In this document: piece by piece, positions 34,101 through 43,093 of the stretch
Numbering within the stretch: position 1 is the first letter of the stretch
Layout: each line of letters begins with the position of its first letter
Assembly (NCBI GenBank): GCA_965243615.1
Contig: CBDEVO010000003.1
Location: forward strand, 6,200,001 to 6,264,000
DNA from: JAJEEA01 sp965243615
GTDB taxonomy: Bacteria; Acidobacteriota; Vicinamibacteria; Vicinamibacterales; UBA8438
Direction of reading: 5' to 3'
Length of the DNA: 64,000 bases
Notes under the pieces: generated by a model
The model's database searches: none
What the model saw: the letters and a program-made list of their open reading frames with translations, nothing else
What the model was told of the DNA's origin: nothing
Program-made: the position numbers and the translations under genes

Positions 34101-34364
34101 GACCTCGCGCTCCAGGCGCTCGAAGCCGGCCAGGGTGAAGGTGACGACGTAGCCGCCGGGGGGGAGCCCCGTGAGCGCGTAGCGGCCGTCGCCGTCGCTC
34201 ACCGCGACGAGGGGGGCGGCCAGCGCGGGGCCGGAAGCCTCGACGGTCACCCCCGGCAGGACCCCGCCGGTGTCGTCGGTGACGGTGCCCGCGACGCCAC
34301 CCTCCTGCGCCGTGGCGACCCACGGAACCGCCAGCAGACACACCGCGATCAGCACTGTTCTCAT
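31179..34364 (-). CDS. TonB-dependent receptor with N-terminal carboxypeptidase-regulatory domain
   Basis: Start MRTVLIAVCLLAVPWVATAQ has a GGGGGAG ribosome site and a signal peptide. Residues 22-105 form a CarboxypepD_reg-like beta-sandwich (GVAGTVTDDTGGVLPGVTVE). The plug domain follows (VVSRETLEQQGATQLVDLFR, VNLRGLGASRTLVLINGRRH), then a 22-strand-type barrel to residue 1061 ending AVSWRFGG. It acts at the outer membrane in TonB-driven uptake; the substrate is unknown. Such large receptors are abundant in Acidobacteriota and Bacteroidota. No SusD-like partner is adjacent. Confidence 0.93.
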   Translation of the reverse strand: MRTVLIAVCLLAVPWVATAQEGGVAGTVTDDTGGVLPGVTVEASGPALAAPLVAVSDGDGRYALTGLPPGGYVVTFTLAGFERLEREVVLAEGGTATVNADLQLGGLFEEVTVAVTGTAIDAPAINMPHAVTVVSRETLEQQGATQLVDLFRNLNVSHGVVGERNSWYNSNQPSTLTENVANVNLRGLGASRTLVLINGRRHVPVPARLIGGRFVDVNTIPAIAVGRLEVLKEGASATYGSDAVGGVANFVTRSDFRGFEMNVSHDYFDGGGDTTVAGIWGGRIGASSAVLSMERVGRQELQMAERPWALGRLSEYPSGTRGGWSSLGNPGTFSVGAPVPWTADVFDPRCAEFGGLDEGWTCRFRYAPFDNLVDEQRHTRAFLELNGPLNERTNYHVEALWSDAVIPNWYTTPSYPPFPLTSTTIQEVAASHPGRQQFCGSYAGDPKADPMGACAGGDPWYFNGRPFGNSGPGRRLSRESQTQRFAASVDGDFLLGGRDANWDVGVSYSRARGNLNLPAVYTDRIFRAFRGFGGPDCGVGVVADPTSPAGMRLGAMGGAVAGQGPCMYYNPFSNAIEYSAQPHSAFENSANPDYVAGLANQEALRLWLNEEVDLLSTTDMIVADATMSGNIVPNVADFAVGYQFRGVNADGNPNDPGDVTVNPCPVAGDMGCSPGKRFGPYLFTNVHRPYAADQQVQRFFGELALGIGPRLDTQLAANYEFYNVAGRRVNSIDPKIGWRLEAAENQHYSLSFRGSVQTTFRTPSLDDLNTSPLTTLEWINETGAYQAVDRFGRTDLLPERAFTYNAGAILFLEGGVEATVDYWHYDFDNVIGSMPYDAISSLYASGDPAVQDAVSPFIICPGGRASDLAPADRCVAQNLQRIQIDLVNWPGLTSSGIDTHLAARTDAGPGQLSLSWDSTYTVGYDTKELLLEGTDLTLYAEREAAGYLNFAHPIAVPLPRWKSRWSASYDWSRYSWANYVSYIGAYEDRGNDVVPRIDPFLAWDMSFLMRFPGTGMNLTIYGMNLTGQIPPWANVEQAYDGFTHDPKGRRIKAAVSWRFGG

Positions 34365-34585
34365 CGGCTTCTCCCCCAGGTGTCGAACCGCGGCGCGTCC
34401 CGCGCCGACGCAGAGCACCGTGTTCACGTTGACATGTTAACAGCACGGGCCGCGGCGCGGGCTGCATGACGCCCAGGTTGAATCCGTCAATCGGATTCCG
34501 ATAACTTCCAGGTAGCGCACGGCGGTCTCGCGGCCGGATGGGACGTCCCCGGGGCGGCAGGACGGCGAATCGAGGAGGACAGCGG

Positions 34586-35047
34586 ATGACATCGGAGTTC
34601 GGCACCACCCAGTTGGAGGCACAGCCCATGGTGGGCATCCGGACGAAGACCACCATGGACAAGATCGCGGAGACCATGGGGATGCTCTTCGGCGAGCTGC
34701 ACGGCTACGTGCAGCAGAGCGGGCAGCCGCCGGCCGGCATGCCCTTCGCCATCTACCACGAGATGCACGGCGGCACCGTCGACCTCGAGTGCGGCATGCC
34801 CGTCGCCTCCCCGCTGGCCGGCACGGACCGCATCCGGGCCGGCGAGCTGCCCTCCGGGAAGGCGGCGACGGTCACCCACACCGGCCACTACGAGCAGCTC
34901 CGACATACGTGGGAGGCGCTGACGGCGTGGATGAAGTCGGAGGGCCTCGAGCCCGCGGGGGCCCCCTGGGAGGTCTACGTCACCGACCCCGGCCGGGAGC
35001 CGGACCCCACGAAGTGGCGCACCGACATCTTCTTTCCCGTCCGCTGA
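34586..35047 (+). CDS. GyrI-like effector-binding domain protein
   Basis: 153 aa, preceded by GAGGAGG. EFGTTQLEAQPMVGIRTKTT opens the domain, and LPSGKAATVTHTGHYEQLRH with PWEVYVTDPGREPDPTKWRT and DIFFPVR closes it, the usual layout of GyrI/AraC-type small-molecule-binding domains (SOUL/GyrI superfamily). It has no DNA-binding domain, so it probably binds or sequesters a ligand. Confidence 0.85.
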   Translation: MTSEFGTTQLEAQPMVGIRTKTTMDKIAETMGMLFGELHGYVQQSGQPPAGMPFAIYHEMHGGTVDLECGMPVASPLAGTDRIRAGELPSGKAATVTHTGHYEQLRHTWEALTAWMKSEGLEPAGAPWEVYVTDPGREPDPTKWRTDIFFPVR

Positions 35048-35177
35048 CGCGTCCGCGGACGGGCCCGACCTCGCCGGCGGCCCCGGGGTTGGGGCGTTTC
35101 CGTCCGCGGATTGGGGGCCGCCCCCCGAGTTTCCTACAATGTAGGGCTGACCGGAGAACGCGCGCGACGACACCACC

Positions 35178-36167
35178 ATGCATCACGACATCGAAGCGAT
35201 TCAGCAACGCATCCACGCCGAGAGCGCCTTCGTCGAGCGGCTGCTCGACGCGGTGGGCCGGGTCATCGTCGGCCAGCGGACCATGATCGAGCGGCTGCTC
35301 GTCGGGCTCCTCGCCGACGGCCACGTGCTCATGGAGGGGGTGCCCGGCCTCGCCAAGACGATGACCGTCCGCACCCTCGCCGACGCCGTCGCCACCACGT
35401 TCCGGCGCATTCAGTTCACCCCCGACCTGCTGCCCGCCGACCTCATCGGCACCCTCGTCTACGACCCGCGGCGGTCGGCGTTCAAGACCCGCAAGGGCCC
35501 CATCTTCGCGAACATCATCCTCGCCGACGAGATCAACCGGTCGCCGGCCAAGGTGCAGTCGGCCCTGCTCGAGGCGATGCAGGAGCGGACCGTCACCATC
35601 GGCGACGCCAGCTACCCCCTCGACTCGCCGTTCCTGGTCCTCGCCACCCAGAACCCCATCGAGCAGGAGGGCACCTATCCCCTGCCCGAGGCGCAGGTCG
35701 ACCGGTTCATGCTGAAGCTGGCCGTCACCTACCCCGACAAGGACGAGGAGCTGGAGATTCTGCGGCGGATGGCCGGGGGCCCCGCCCCCGAGGTCGAGGC
35801 GGTGGTCGAACCCGACGAGATCCTCCGGGCCCGGAAGGCGGTCGACCTGATCTACATGGACCCGCAGGTCGAGCGGTACATCGTCGACCTCGTCTTCGCG
35901 ACGCGGGCCCCGAAGGACTACGACCTCGCCGACCTCGCCGACCTCATCGCGTTCGGCGCCTCGCCCCGCGCCACCATCAACCTCGCACGGGCGGCGCGGG
36001 CGCACGCCTTCCTGCGGCGGCGCGGCTACGTCACCCCCGAGGACGTGCGCTCCATCGGCCCCGACGTGCTGCGCCACCGGGTGCTGCTGACCTACGAGGC
36101 CGAGGCGGAGGAGGTGACGGCGGAGACGGTGGTCGAGCGGGTCCTGAACAGCATCGAGGTGCCGTGA
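35178..36167 (+). CDS. MoxR family AAA+ ATPase
   Basis: 329 aa. Walker A GVPGLAKT (54-61), Walker B ILADEINR, MQERTVTIGD, and LATQNPIEQEGTYPLPEAQV then DRFMLKL, characteristic of MoxR. It is a chaperone-like ATPase acting with VWA proteins. It is the first gene of the Bat operon; the next gene overlaps by 4 bp (GTGA). Confidence 0.95.
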   Translation: MHHDIEAIQQRIHAESAFVERLLDAVGRVIVGQRTMIERLLVGLLADGHVLMEGVPGLAKTMTVRTLADAVATTFRRIQFTPDLLPADLIGTLVYDPRRSAFKTRKGPIFANIILADEINRSPAKVQSALLEAMQERTVTIGDASYPLDSPFLVLATQNPIEQEGTYPLPEAQVDRFMLKLAVTYPDKDEELEILRRMAGGPAPEVEAVVEPDEILRARKAVDLIYMDPQVERYIVDLVFATRAPKDYDLADLADLIAFGASPRATINLARAARAHAFLRRRGYVTPEDVRSIGPDVLRHRVLLTYEAEAEEVTAETVVERVLNSIEVP

Positions 36168-37042
36168 TACCGCGGGAGATCCTGAGGCAGGTGCGCCGGG
36201 TCGAGATCGCCACCCGGGGCCTCGTCAACGAGGTCTTCTCGGGCGAGTACCACTCGGTGTTCAAGGGCCGCGGCATGAACTTCGCCGAGGTGCGCGAGTA
36301 CCACTACGGCGACGACATCCGCAACATCGACTGGAACGTCACCGCGCGGACCGGCGCCCCCTTCGTCAAGGTGTTCGACGAGGAGCGCGAGCTGACGGTG
36401 ATGCTGGTGGTCGACGTCAGCGCGTCGGGCGACTTCGGCTCGTCGGGGCGGATGAAGGGCGAGGTCGCGGTGGAGATCTGCGCGGTGCTCGCGTTCTCGG
36501 CCATCAAGAACAACGACAAGGTCGGCCTGATCATCTTCAGCGACCGCATCGAGAAGTTCGTGCCGCCCCGCAAGGGGCGGCGCCACGTGCTGCGGGTGCT
36601 CCGCGAGCTGCTGTACCTCGAGCCGGCGGGGCGCGGCACAGACGTCGCGGGGGCGCTGGAGTACCTGGCCCGCGTGGTGCGGCGGCGGGCCGTCACCTTC
36701 GTGGTCTCCGACTTCCTCGCCGGCGGCTACCGGCGGGCCCTGGCCGTCGCCGGCCGGCGGCACGACACCGTCGTCATACGTATCGGCGACCCCCGCGAGC
36801 AGGAACTGCCGCCGGTGGGCTACCTCGACCTGGAGGACGCCGAGACCGGCGAGCGGCTCACGGTGAACGTGTCGGACCCCGCGTTCCGTCGGGCGTTCGA
36901 TCGCGAGGTGGCCCAGGCGAGAGAGGCGCGCGAGCGGGAGTTCCGGCAGACGGGGGTCGACGTGGTGGAGATTGCCACCGACCGTCCCTACGTCGACCGG
37001 CTCATGCGGTTCTTTCGCGAGCGCGCGAAGAGGTTCCGATGA
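36164..37042 (+). CDS. DUF58 domain protein
   Basis: The GTG start overlaps the moxR stop, so translation is probably coupled. 292 aa with the DUF58 signature SVFKGRGMNFAEVREYHYGD then DIRNIDWNVTARTG. A VWA-like fold follows with LVVDVSASGDFG (MIDAS-like DxSxS) and VVSDFLAGGYRRAL. These proteins always accompany MoxR and are thought to work with it on membrane complexes. Confidence 0.95.
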   Translation: MIPREILRQVRRVEIATRGLVNEVFSGEYHSVFKGRGMNFAEVREYHYGDDIRNIDWNVTARTGAPFVKVFDEERELTVMLVVDVSASGDFGSSGRMKGEVAVEICAVLAFSAIKNNDKVGLIIFSDRIEKFVPPRKGRRHVLRVLRELLYLEPAGRGTDVAGALEYLARVVRRRAVTFVVSDFLAGGYRRALAVAGRRHDTVVIRIGDPREQELPPVGYLDLEDAETGERLTVNVSDPAFRRAFDREVAQAREAREREFRQTGVDVVEIATDRPYVDRLMRFFRERAKRFR

Positions 37043-38022
37043 CGACCCGGGCGTTGACGGCGGCAATCACGGTTGCCCTGGCCGCGGCCCCGACGGCCGC
37101 CCAGGACGCCGCGCCACCCGCCGGGACGGTCGAGCCCACCGTCGAGACCACCGTCTCGGCCGCCGCGGCGGCGGTCGGCGACCCCCTAACCGTGGTGGTA
37201 ACGGTGCGCCACGCGGCGGATGCCGAGGTGCGGTGGCCCGACCCCGTCGACGTCGCGCCGTTCGAGCTCCTCGACCCGCCCGTGGCGCAGTCGACGGCGG
37301 CGGACGGGGGCGTCGAGTCGCGCCTCGAGCTGCGGGTCGCCGCGTTCGAGCTCGGCGAGCTGTCGTTTCCCCCCTTGGCAGTGGAGGTGGTGGACGCCGG
37401 GGGCGGCGCGACGGTCCTTGCGACGGAGGCGATGGCCGTCGCCATCGAGAGCGTCGGGCGGGACGAGGGCGGCGACATCCGCGACATCAAGGGGCCGCTG
37501 GCCATTCCGTTCGCGGTCGTGACCCTGCTGCCGTGGATCGCGGCCCTGCTCGCCGTCGCGGCCGCCGCGGCGTGGCTCTACCGGCGCTACCGGCGGCAGT
37601 CCACGCCGGATGCCCTGGTGCCGGCCCTGCCCCCGCGGCCGGCCCACGAGGTCGCCCGCGAGGCCCTCGACGCCCTGGAGGCGGCGGGGCTGCTGGAGCG
37701 CGGCGAGATCAAGACGTGGCACATCCGGCTCTCGGACATCCTGCGGATGTACATCGAGGGCCGCTTCGGGGTCGACGCGATGGAGATGACCACCGGCGAG
37801 GTTCTCGACGGCCTGCTCCGGACCGACGCGGACCGCGGCGCCGTCGCCGACGTGCGGCGCCTCCTCGACCGCTGCGACCTCGTGAAGTTCGCCAAGCTGC
37901 GGCCCGCGGTTCCCGAGTGCCGCGAGCTGTTCCCCCTCGCCCGCCGCGTGGTGGACGTCACCACGCCCGTCGAGCCCGCCCCGGCCGGGCCGGCCGCCGT
38001 CCCCGCGGAGCAGACGGCATGA
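37039..38022 (+). CDS. Bat-operon membrane protein (BatD-like, short)
   Basis: 327 aa. It has a signal peptide (MTTRALTAAITVALAAAPTA), a periplasmic beta-rich region (SAAAAAVGDPLTVVVTVRHA, VAAFELGELSFPPLAVEVVD), one transmembrane helix at about 158-180 (VTLLPWIAALLAVAAAAAWL) and a cytoplasmic helical tail. It overlaps the DUF58 gene by 4 bp. This gene position in MoxR operons is commonly filled by such DUF4381/BatD-like proteins. Confidence 0.75.
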   Translation: MTTRALTAAITVALAAAPTAAQDAAPPAGTVEPTVETTVSAAAAAVGDPLTVVVTVRHAADAEVRWPDPVDVAPFELLDPPVAQSTAADGGVESRLELRVAAFELGELSFPPLAVEVVDAGGGATVLATEAMAVAIESVGRDEGGDIRDIKGPLAIPFAVVTLLPWIAALLAVAAAAAWLYRRYRRQSTPDALVPALPPRPAHEVAREALDALEAAGLLERGEIKTWHIRLSDILRMYIEGRFGVDAMEMTTGEVLDGLLRTDADRGAVADVRRLLDRCDLVKFAKLRPAVPECRELFPLARRVVDVTTPVEPAPAGPAAVPAEQTA

Positions 38023-38035
38023 TGGAGCGGGCGGC

Positions 38036-39028
38036 ATGATCCTCAGGTTCGCGGACCCGGCGTATCTCGTGCTGCTGCTCGGGGTGCCGCTGCTCGCCTG
38101 GTGGTACGTCGCCCGCGGCCGCGGCAGGACGGGTTCGCTGCGCTACTCGTCGCTGGCCGCCATCGCGCGGGCCGACCGGCGGCGCACCGGACGCTGGCGC
38201 CACGCCCTCTTCGTGCTGCGCGGCCTCGGGCTCGCCGCCCTCGTCGTCGCCTTCGCCCGGCCCCAGACCGGGGTGACGGCCGAGAACGTCACCACCGAGG
38301 GCATCGACGTCGTGCTCGCCCTCGACCTGTCGACCTCGATGCTCGCCGAGGACCTCGAGCCGAACCGCATCGAGGCGGCCAAGGCGGTAGCCGCCGGCTT
38401 CGTCGAGGGCCGCCGCAACGACCGCATCGGCCTCGTCGTGTTCGCCGGCGACGCGTTCACGCAGGTGCCGCTGACCCTCGACTACGGCATCGTGACCACG
38501 GTGCTCGGCGAGCTCGAGACCGGCATCCTCGAGGACGGCACCGCCATCGGCATGGGCCTGGCCACCGCCGTCAAGCGGCTGCAGGACTCGTCGGCCGAGT
38601 CGAAGGTCGTCGTGCTCCTGACCGACGGGCAGAACAACCGGGGCGAGATCGACCCGGTGACCGCGGCCCAACTGGCGGCGGCGCTGGACATTCGCATCTA
38701 CGCCGTCGGTGCCGGCACCCGGGGGATGGCGCGGGTGCCCGTCGACGACCCCCTCTTCGGCCGCCGCTACGCGCAGATGCGGGTCGACATCGACGAGCCG
38801 ACGCTGCAGGAGACGGCGGACCTCACCGGCGGCCGCTACTTCCGGGCGACGGACCGCGAGAGCCTGGAGGCGATCTGGGCGGAGATCGACACGCTGGAGA
38901 CGACCGAGATCGAGGTGGAGCAGTTCACCCGCTACGGCGAGCTGTTCCACCTGCCCCTGGCCGCCGGCCTGGTGCTCCTGGTGCTGGAGATGACCCTGGC
39001 CCGCACCGTGCTGAGGAAGGTACCGTGA
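38036..39028 (+). CDS. batA: VWA domain protein BatA
   Basis: 330 aa. Two N-terminal membrane helices (ILRFADPAYLVLLLGVPLLA, ALFVLRGLGLAALVVAFARP) precede a von Willebrand A domain with an intact MIDAS (ALDLSTSM, D97-S99-S101). A C-terminal helix closes the protein (AAGLVLLVLEMTLARTVL). The domain faces the periplasm and works with BatB in the aerotolerance-type Bat complex. Confidence 0.9.
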   Translation: MILRFADPAYLVLLLGVPLLAWWYVARGRGRTGSLRYSSLAAIARADRRRTGRWRHALFVLRGLGLAALVVAFARPQTGVTAENVTTEGIDVVLALDLSTSMLAEDLEPNRIEAAKAVAAGFVEGRRNDRIGLVVFAGDAFTQVPLTLDYGIVTTVLGELETGILEDGTAIGMGLATAVKRLQDSSAESKVVVLLTDGQNNRGEIDPVTAAQLAAALDIRIYAVGAGTRGMARVPVDDPLFGRRYAQMRVDIDEPTLQETADLTGGRYFRATDRESLEAIWAEIDTLETTEIEVEQFTRYGELFHLPLAAGLVLLVLEMTLARTVLRKVP

Positions 39029-39084
39029 TGTCGCAGACGCCGGAGACGACGCCGGCCCGCGCCGCGCGGGGGAACATACCCTAG

Positions 39085-40116
39085 ATGTTCAGGTTCGCCG
39101 CCGCCGAGGTGCTGCTCGCGTACCTGCTGGTGCCGGCCCTTGCGGGGCTCGCGTGGTGGGCCCGCGCGCGCACGCGCCGGGCCCTGGCGCTGGTCGGCGA
39201 GCGCCATCTCCTCGACCGCCTGACCGCCACCGTCGACCGCCGCGGCCGCGCCGCCAAGCTCGCGGCGCTGCTCGCCGCGGTGGCCCTGCTCGTCACCGCG
39301 CTGGCCCGCCCGCAGTTCGGGAGCCGGGTCGAGACGGTGCGGCGCGAGGGGCAGGACATCGTGGTGGCCCTCGACCTGTCGGCCTCGATGACGGCCGAGG
39401 ACATCGCGCCGAACCGGCTCGACCGGGCCAAGTTCGCCGTCGCCGACCTCATCGGCCGGCTCGAGGGCGACCGGGTCGGGCTCGTCGCGTTCGCGGGCGA
39501 GGCGTTCGTGCAGAGCCCCCTGACCAGCGACTACGGGGCGGCTGCCCTCTTCCTCAACGCGATGGATACGGACATGATCTCGGTGCAGGGCACCAACCTC
39601 GGCCAGGCCGTCGGCGTCGCCCTCGACGCATTCGCCGAGACCGAGCGCCGCCACCGGGTCCTCGTCCTCATCACCGACGGCGAGGACCACGAGGGCGAGG
39701 TGGAGGAGGCCCTCGACCGCGCCGCCGAGGCCGGCGTGCGCATCTACACCGTCGGCATCGGCTCCACCGAGGGGGTGCCGATTCCCGAGCTCGACGAGGC
39801 CGGCCGCTCCCGGGGCTTCCGACGGGACGAGGACGGGACGGTGGTGACGACGCGGCTCGACGAGACCGTCCTGCAGGCGATGGCCGAGCGCACCGGCGGC
39901 CTCTACTACCGGGCGTCGCCGGCCGGCGACGAGCTCGAGGCGCTGGCCGCCGAGGTGACGGGGGGCGAGGGGCAGGCCTTCGAGGCCGAGCAGGTGACGC
40001 TGTTCGACGAGCAGTATCAGCTCTTTCTGGGCCTCGCGCTCGCGCTCCTGGCGGCCGAGATCCTGATACCGGACCGCCGGCGGGTGCGGGCCGAATGGTC
40101 GGGGAGGTTCAAGTGA
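39085..40116 (+). CDS. batB: VWA domain protein BatB
   Basis: 343 aa, a paralogue of the preceding gene: AEVLLAYLLVPALAGLAWWA, then VVALDLSASMTAEDIAPNRL (MIDAS DxSxS), VLITDGEDHEGEVEEALDRA and a C-terminal helix FLGLALALLAAEILIPDRRR. A stop-containing 56-bp gap separates it from batA. Confidence 0.9.
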   Translation: MFRFAAAEVLLAYLLVPALAGLAWWARARTRRALALVGERHLLDRLTATVDRRGRAAKLAALLAAVALLVTALARPQFGSRVETVRREGQDIVVALDLSASMTAEDIAPNRLDRAKFAVADLIGRLEGDRVGLVAFAGEAFVQSPLTSDYGAAALFLNAMDTDMISVQGTNLGQAVGVALDAFAETERRHRVLVLITDGEDHEGEVEEALDRAAEAGVRIYTVGIGSTEGVPIPELDEAGRSRGFRRDEDGTVVTTRLDETVLQAMAERTGGLYYRASPAGDELEALAAEVTGGEGQAFEAEQVTLFDEQYQLFLGLALALLAAEILIPDRRRVRAEWSGRFK

Positions 40117-41114
40117 GACGTGGTCACAGTTCGTGGCGGAACCCCGCGTTGCGCCGCGCCCCGAGGGCGCTGGCAGACCGCGGAGTGCGCCGCGCCCCGA
40201 GGGCGCCGGCGGACCACCGGGTGCGGCGGGCCGAAGAGCGTCGGTGCCCGGCGAGGGCCATGCACTTCGCGGCCGCGCTCGCCTGCCTGCCGAGGGCCGT
40301 GCACGTCGCGGCCGCGCTCGCCTGCGTGGCCGGTACTCTGCTGCCGGCCCTCGCCGCCGCGCAGCCGGGCCGGAGCGCGGTCGAGGCCGGCAACCGGCTC
40401 TACGCGGAGGGCCGGTTCGAGGAGGCCCACGAGCAGTACCTGGAAGCGTTGCGGGCGGCCCCCGACTCGCCCGTCGTCCCGTTCAACAACGGGAACGCGC
40501 TGTACCGGACCGACGAGTTCCAGCGGGCGATGGAGGCCTACCAGGAGGCGGCCGAGAGCGGCGATCCCGCCGTCGAGGCGCAGGCCTGGTACAACCTCGG
40601 CAACGCCCTCTACCGCCAGCAGCAGCTCCAGCCGGCTCTCGAGGCCTACAAGCAGGCCCTGCGCCGCAACCCCGCCGACCTCGACGCCAAGCACAACCTC
40701 GAGCTGGCCCTCGAGCAGCTCCAGGAGCAGGAGCAACAGCGACAGCAGCAGTCCTCGGACCAGCGGGACGAGAACGACGAGAGCCAGGAGAATCAGCAGG
40801 AGGAGCAGCCGCCCGGCGAACGGCAGAATCAGCAGGAAGAGAATCAGCAGCAGGATCAGCAAGAGCAGGACGAACAGGAAGAGAATCAGCAGCAGGAACA
40901 GGAGCAGCAACAGGACCAGCCGCAGCAGGGGCAGCAGGACCAGCCGCAGCCCGGCGAGGAGCCGCAGCCCGGCGAGGAGCCGCAGCCGCAGCCCGGCGAG
41001 CTGAGCCGCGAGGACGCGGAGCGCCTGTTGGAAGCAATAGACGAGGACCCCGACCAGATTCAGCGCCGCCGGCGTACTACCACCCCGGCCCGGCCGCCGA
41101 GGAGGCCCTGGTGA
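40113..41114 (+). CDS. batC: TPR protein BatC
   Basis: A GTG overlaps the batB stop (GTGA), but an ATG at 40260 (MHFAAALACLPRAVHVAAAL) begins a better signal peptide, so the true start is uncertain. The mature part has two to three tetratricopeptide repeats (AVEAGNRLYAEGRFEEAHEQ, AQAWYNLGNALYRQQQLQPA, LEAYKQALRRNPADLDAKHN) and then a very Gln/Glu-rich tail. The N-terminal stretch between the two possible starts contains duplicated gcgccgcgccccgagggcg words. Confidence 0.85.
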   Translation: MRRGHSSWRNPALRRAPRALADRGVRRAPRAPADHRVRRAEERRCPARAMHFAAALACLPRAVHVAAALACVAGTLLPALAAAQPGRSAVEAGNRLYAEGRFEEAHEQYLEALRAAPDSPVVPFNNGNALYRTDEFQRAMEAYQEAAESGDPAVEAQAWYNLGNALYRQQQLQPALEAYKQALRRNPADLDAKHNLELALEQLQEQEQQRQQQSSDQRDENDESQENQQEEQPPGERQNQQEENQQQDQQEQDEQEENQQQEQEQQQDQPQQGQQDQPQPGEEPQPGEEPQPQPGELSREDAERLLEAIDEDPDQIQRRRRTTTPARPPRRPW

Positions 41115-43093
41115 TGGTGACTCTTGGGCTCGCGCCGGCGCTTCGAGGACCAGATCGCCACGACGGCGCAGGCCGGCTGGCGACGGCGGCCCGCGGGCTC
41201 GCGACGGCGGCGCCGAGCCCGGCCGTGCCGGCGGCCGGCAACGGCGGCGGCCCGGCCGGCGCGCGGTGGCGACCGGGAACGCTGGCTCTTACTGCCGGCG
41301 TGGCCATCCTGGCGCTTCCGGCCGGCGCGCTGGCGCAATCCGTGCGGGCCTTCCTCAGCCAGAACCCCGTGCCCGTCAACGGCCAGTTCGTGCTGAACGT
41401 CGAGGTGACCGGCAGCCAGAGCACCGACGGGAACCCCGCCCTGCCGGACCTGTCGGCGTTCGCCGACTACCTCGGCTCGGGCACGTCGACGTCGATGCAG
41501 TTCGTCAACGGCCGCATGTCCACGTCGCACACCATCCAGTACCGGTTCCTGGCGACGCAGGAAGGCACGTTCGAGATCGGCCCGGTGACGGTGCGGGTCG
41601 ACGGGGGGGAGCTGCGCACGGATCCGCTGACGATCGAGATTTCCGCCGCCCCGGCGGCCGCCGCGGGCGGGCGCGGCGGCGGGGGGGCGCGCGCCGGGGC
41701 CGGCGACGGCGTCTCCGCCGACGCCCTGTTCGTCACCGCCACCCTCGGCGACGAGCAGGTCTACGTCAACCAGCCCGTCGTGGTGGAGTACCGCATCTTC
41801 ACGCGGGTCGACGTCCAGGGCCTCGACATCGTCCGGCAGCCCGGCACCGCCGGCTTCTGGGTCGAGGAGCTGCCCACTCCGCAACTGTCCGAGGAGGTCG
41901 TCCGCGACGGCGTGCGGTACACGGGCGGGGTCTTCCGGCGCGTCGCCCTGTTCCCCACCAGCGCCGGGCCGAAGCGGCTCGAGCCGCTGGTGCTCGAGGC
42001 GCAGGTGCGCGTGCAGCGGCGCTCGCCCTTCGGGCGCGACCCGTTCGACGACTTCTTCGGCGACAGCCTCTTCGGGCGCCGCGTGCCCGTCTCGGTCGCG
42101 TCGAACGCCCTCGACCTCGAGGTGTTGCCGGCGCCGCCCGGCGCCCCCGCGTCGTACTCCGGCTTCGTCGGCTCCCTCTCCGTCTCGGCCGGCGTCGACC
42201 GCACCGAGGCGGAGACCAACGACGCCCTGACCCTGCGTCTCGACGTCAGCGGCACCGGCAACATCCGGACCCTGCCCGAGCCGACCCTGAGTCTCCCCCC
42301 CGCCTTCGAGGTCTACCCCCCGGAGATGAGCGAAGAGGTGGAGCCGGCCGCGGACGGCGTGCGCGGCCGCCGGGTCTACGAGTACGTCATCGTGCCGCGC
42401 GAGCCGGGCCGGATGACGATTCCGCCTGTCGAGCTCGCGTACCTCGACCCCGGGCGCGGCGCCTACGCGGTGGCATCGTCCGACCCGATAGACCTGACCG
42501 TCACCGGCGACCCGGCCCCCGTGTCGATCCTGCCCGGGGGGCGCGCCCGCACCGGGGTGGACCTGCAGCGCGAGGATATTCGCTTCATCCGCATCGCCGC
42601 CCCGACGTTCCGGGCGCGGGGAGGCTCGCTCTTCCGCACGGCCGCGTTCTGGACGGTCGCGGTGCTCCCCCTCGTCGCCCTCGCCGGCGCTGTCGCGGTG
42701 CGGCGGCACCGGGACCGCCTCGCCGGCGACGTCGCCTGGGCGCGCAGCCGGCGCGCCTCGAAGGTGGCCCGGCGCCGCCTCGCCCGGGCCGAGTCGCTGT
42801 GCTCGCCCGACCGGCACCGCGAGTTCCACGCCGAGGTCGGCCGCGCCATGCAGGGGTTCCTCGGCGACAAGCTGAACGTGGCCGAAGCCGGCCTCATCCA
42901 CGACGAGATACGCGCCGCCCTCACCGCCCGCGGGGTGGAGACGGACGTCGCCGACGCCTATCTCGACTGTCTCGAACGCTGCGACCGCGAGCGCTTCGCC
43001 CCCACCGAGCCGGACCCCGCCGCCATGCAGGCGATGCTCGCGGAGGCGGGACGGGCGATGACCGACCTCGACGCGGCCCTGATCGCCTCATGA
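41114..43093 (+). CDS. batD: BatD family protein
   Basis: 659 aa starting at an ATG (or the GTG at 41111) that overlaps the batC stop. After a Pro/Ala-rich start and a hydrophobic segment (LALTAGVAILALPAGALA) come the BatD repeats: SVRAFLSQNPVPVNGQFVLN, ADALFVTATLGDEQVYVNQP, VEVLPAPPG-like and YSGFVGSLSVSAGVDRTEAE. Then a transmembrane helix (AAFWTVAVLPLVALAGAVAV) and a cytoplasmic helical tail. It is mainly periplasmic, as part of the Bat complex. Confidence 0.9.
   Translation: MVTLGLAPALRGPDRHDGAGRLATAARGLATAAPSPAVPAAGNGGGPAGARWRPGTLALTAGVAILALPAGALAQSVRAFLSQNPVPVNGQFVLNVEVTGSQSTDGNPALPDLSAFADYLGSGTSTSMQFVNGRMSTSHTIQYRFLATQEGTFEIGPVTVRVDGGELRTDPLTIEISAAPAAAAGGRGGGGARAGAGDGVSADALFVTATLGDEQVYVNQPVVVEYRIFTRVDVQGLDIVRQPGTAGFWVEELPTPQLSEEVVRDGVRYTGGVFRRVALFPTSAGPKRLEPLVLEAQVRVQRRSPFGRDPFDDFFGDSLFGRRVPVSVASNALDLEVLPAPPGAPASYSGFVGSLSVSAGVDRTEAETNDALTLRLDVSGTGNIRTLPEPTLSLPPAFEVYPPEMSEEVEPAADGVRGRRVYEYVIVPREPGRMTIPPVELAYLDPGRGAYAVASSDPIDLTVTGDPAPVSILPGGRARTGVDLQREDIRFIRIAAPTFRARGGSLFRTAAFWTVAVLPLVALAGAVAVRRHRDRLAGDVAWARSRRASKVARRRLARAESLCSPDRHREFHAEVGRAMQGFLGDKLNVAEAGLIHDEIRAALTARGVETDVADAYLDCLERCDRERFAPTEPDPAAMQAMLAEAGRAMTDLDAALIAS

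Noticed and set aside
31233..34469. A 1078-codon open frame on the plus strand
   Set aside because: It is exactly antisense to the TonB-dependent receptor gene. Its Val/Gly/Arg/Asp-rich composition is typical of mirror frames in GC-rich genes.
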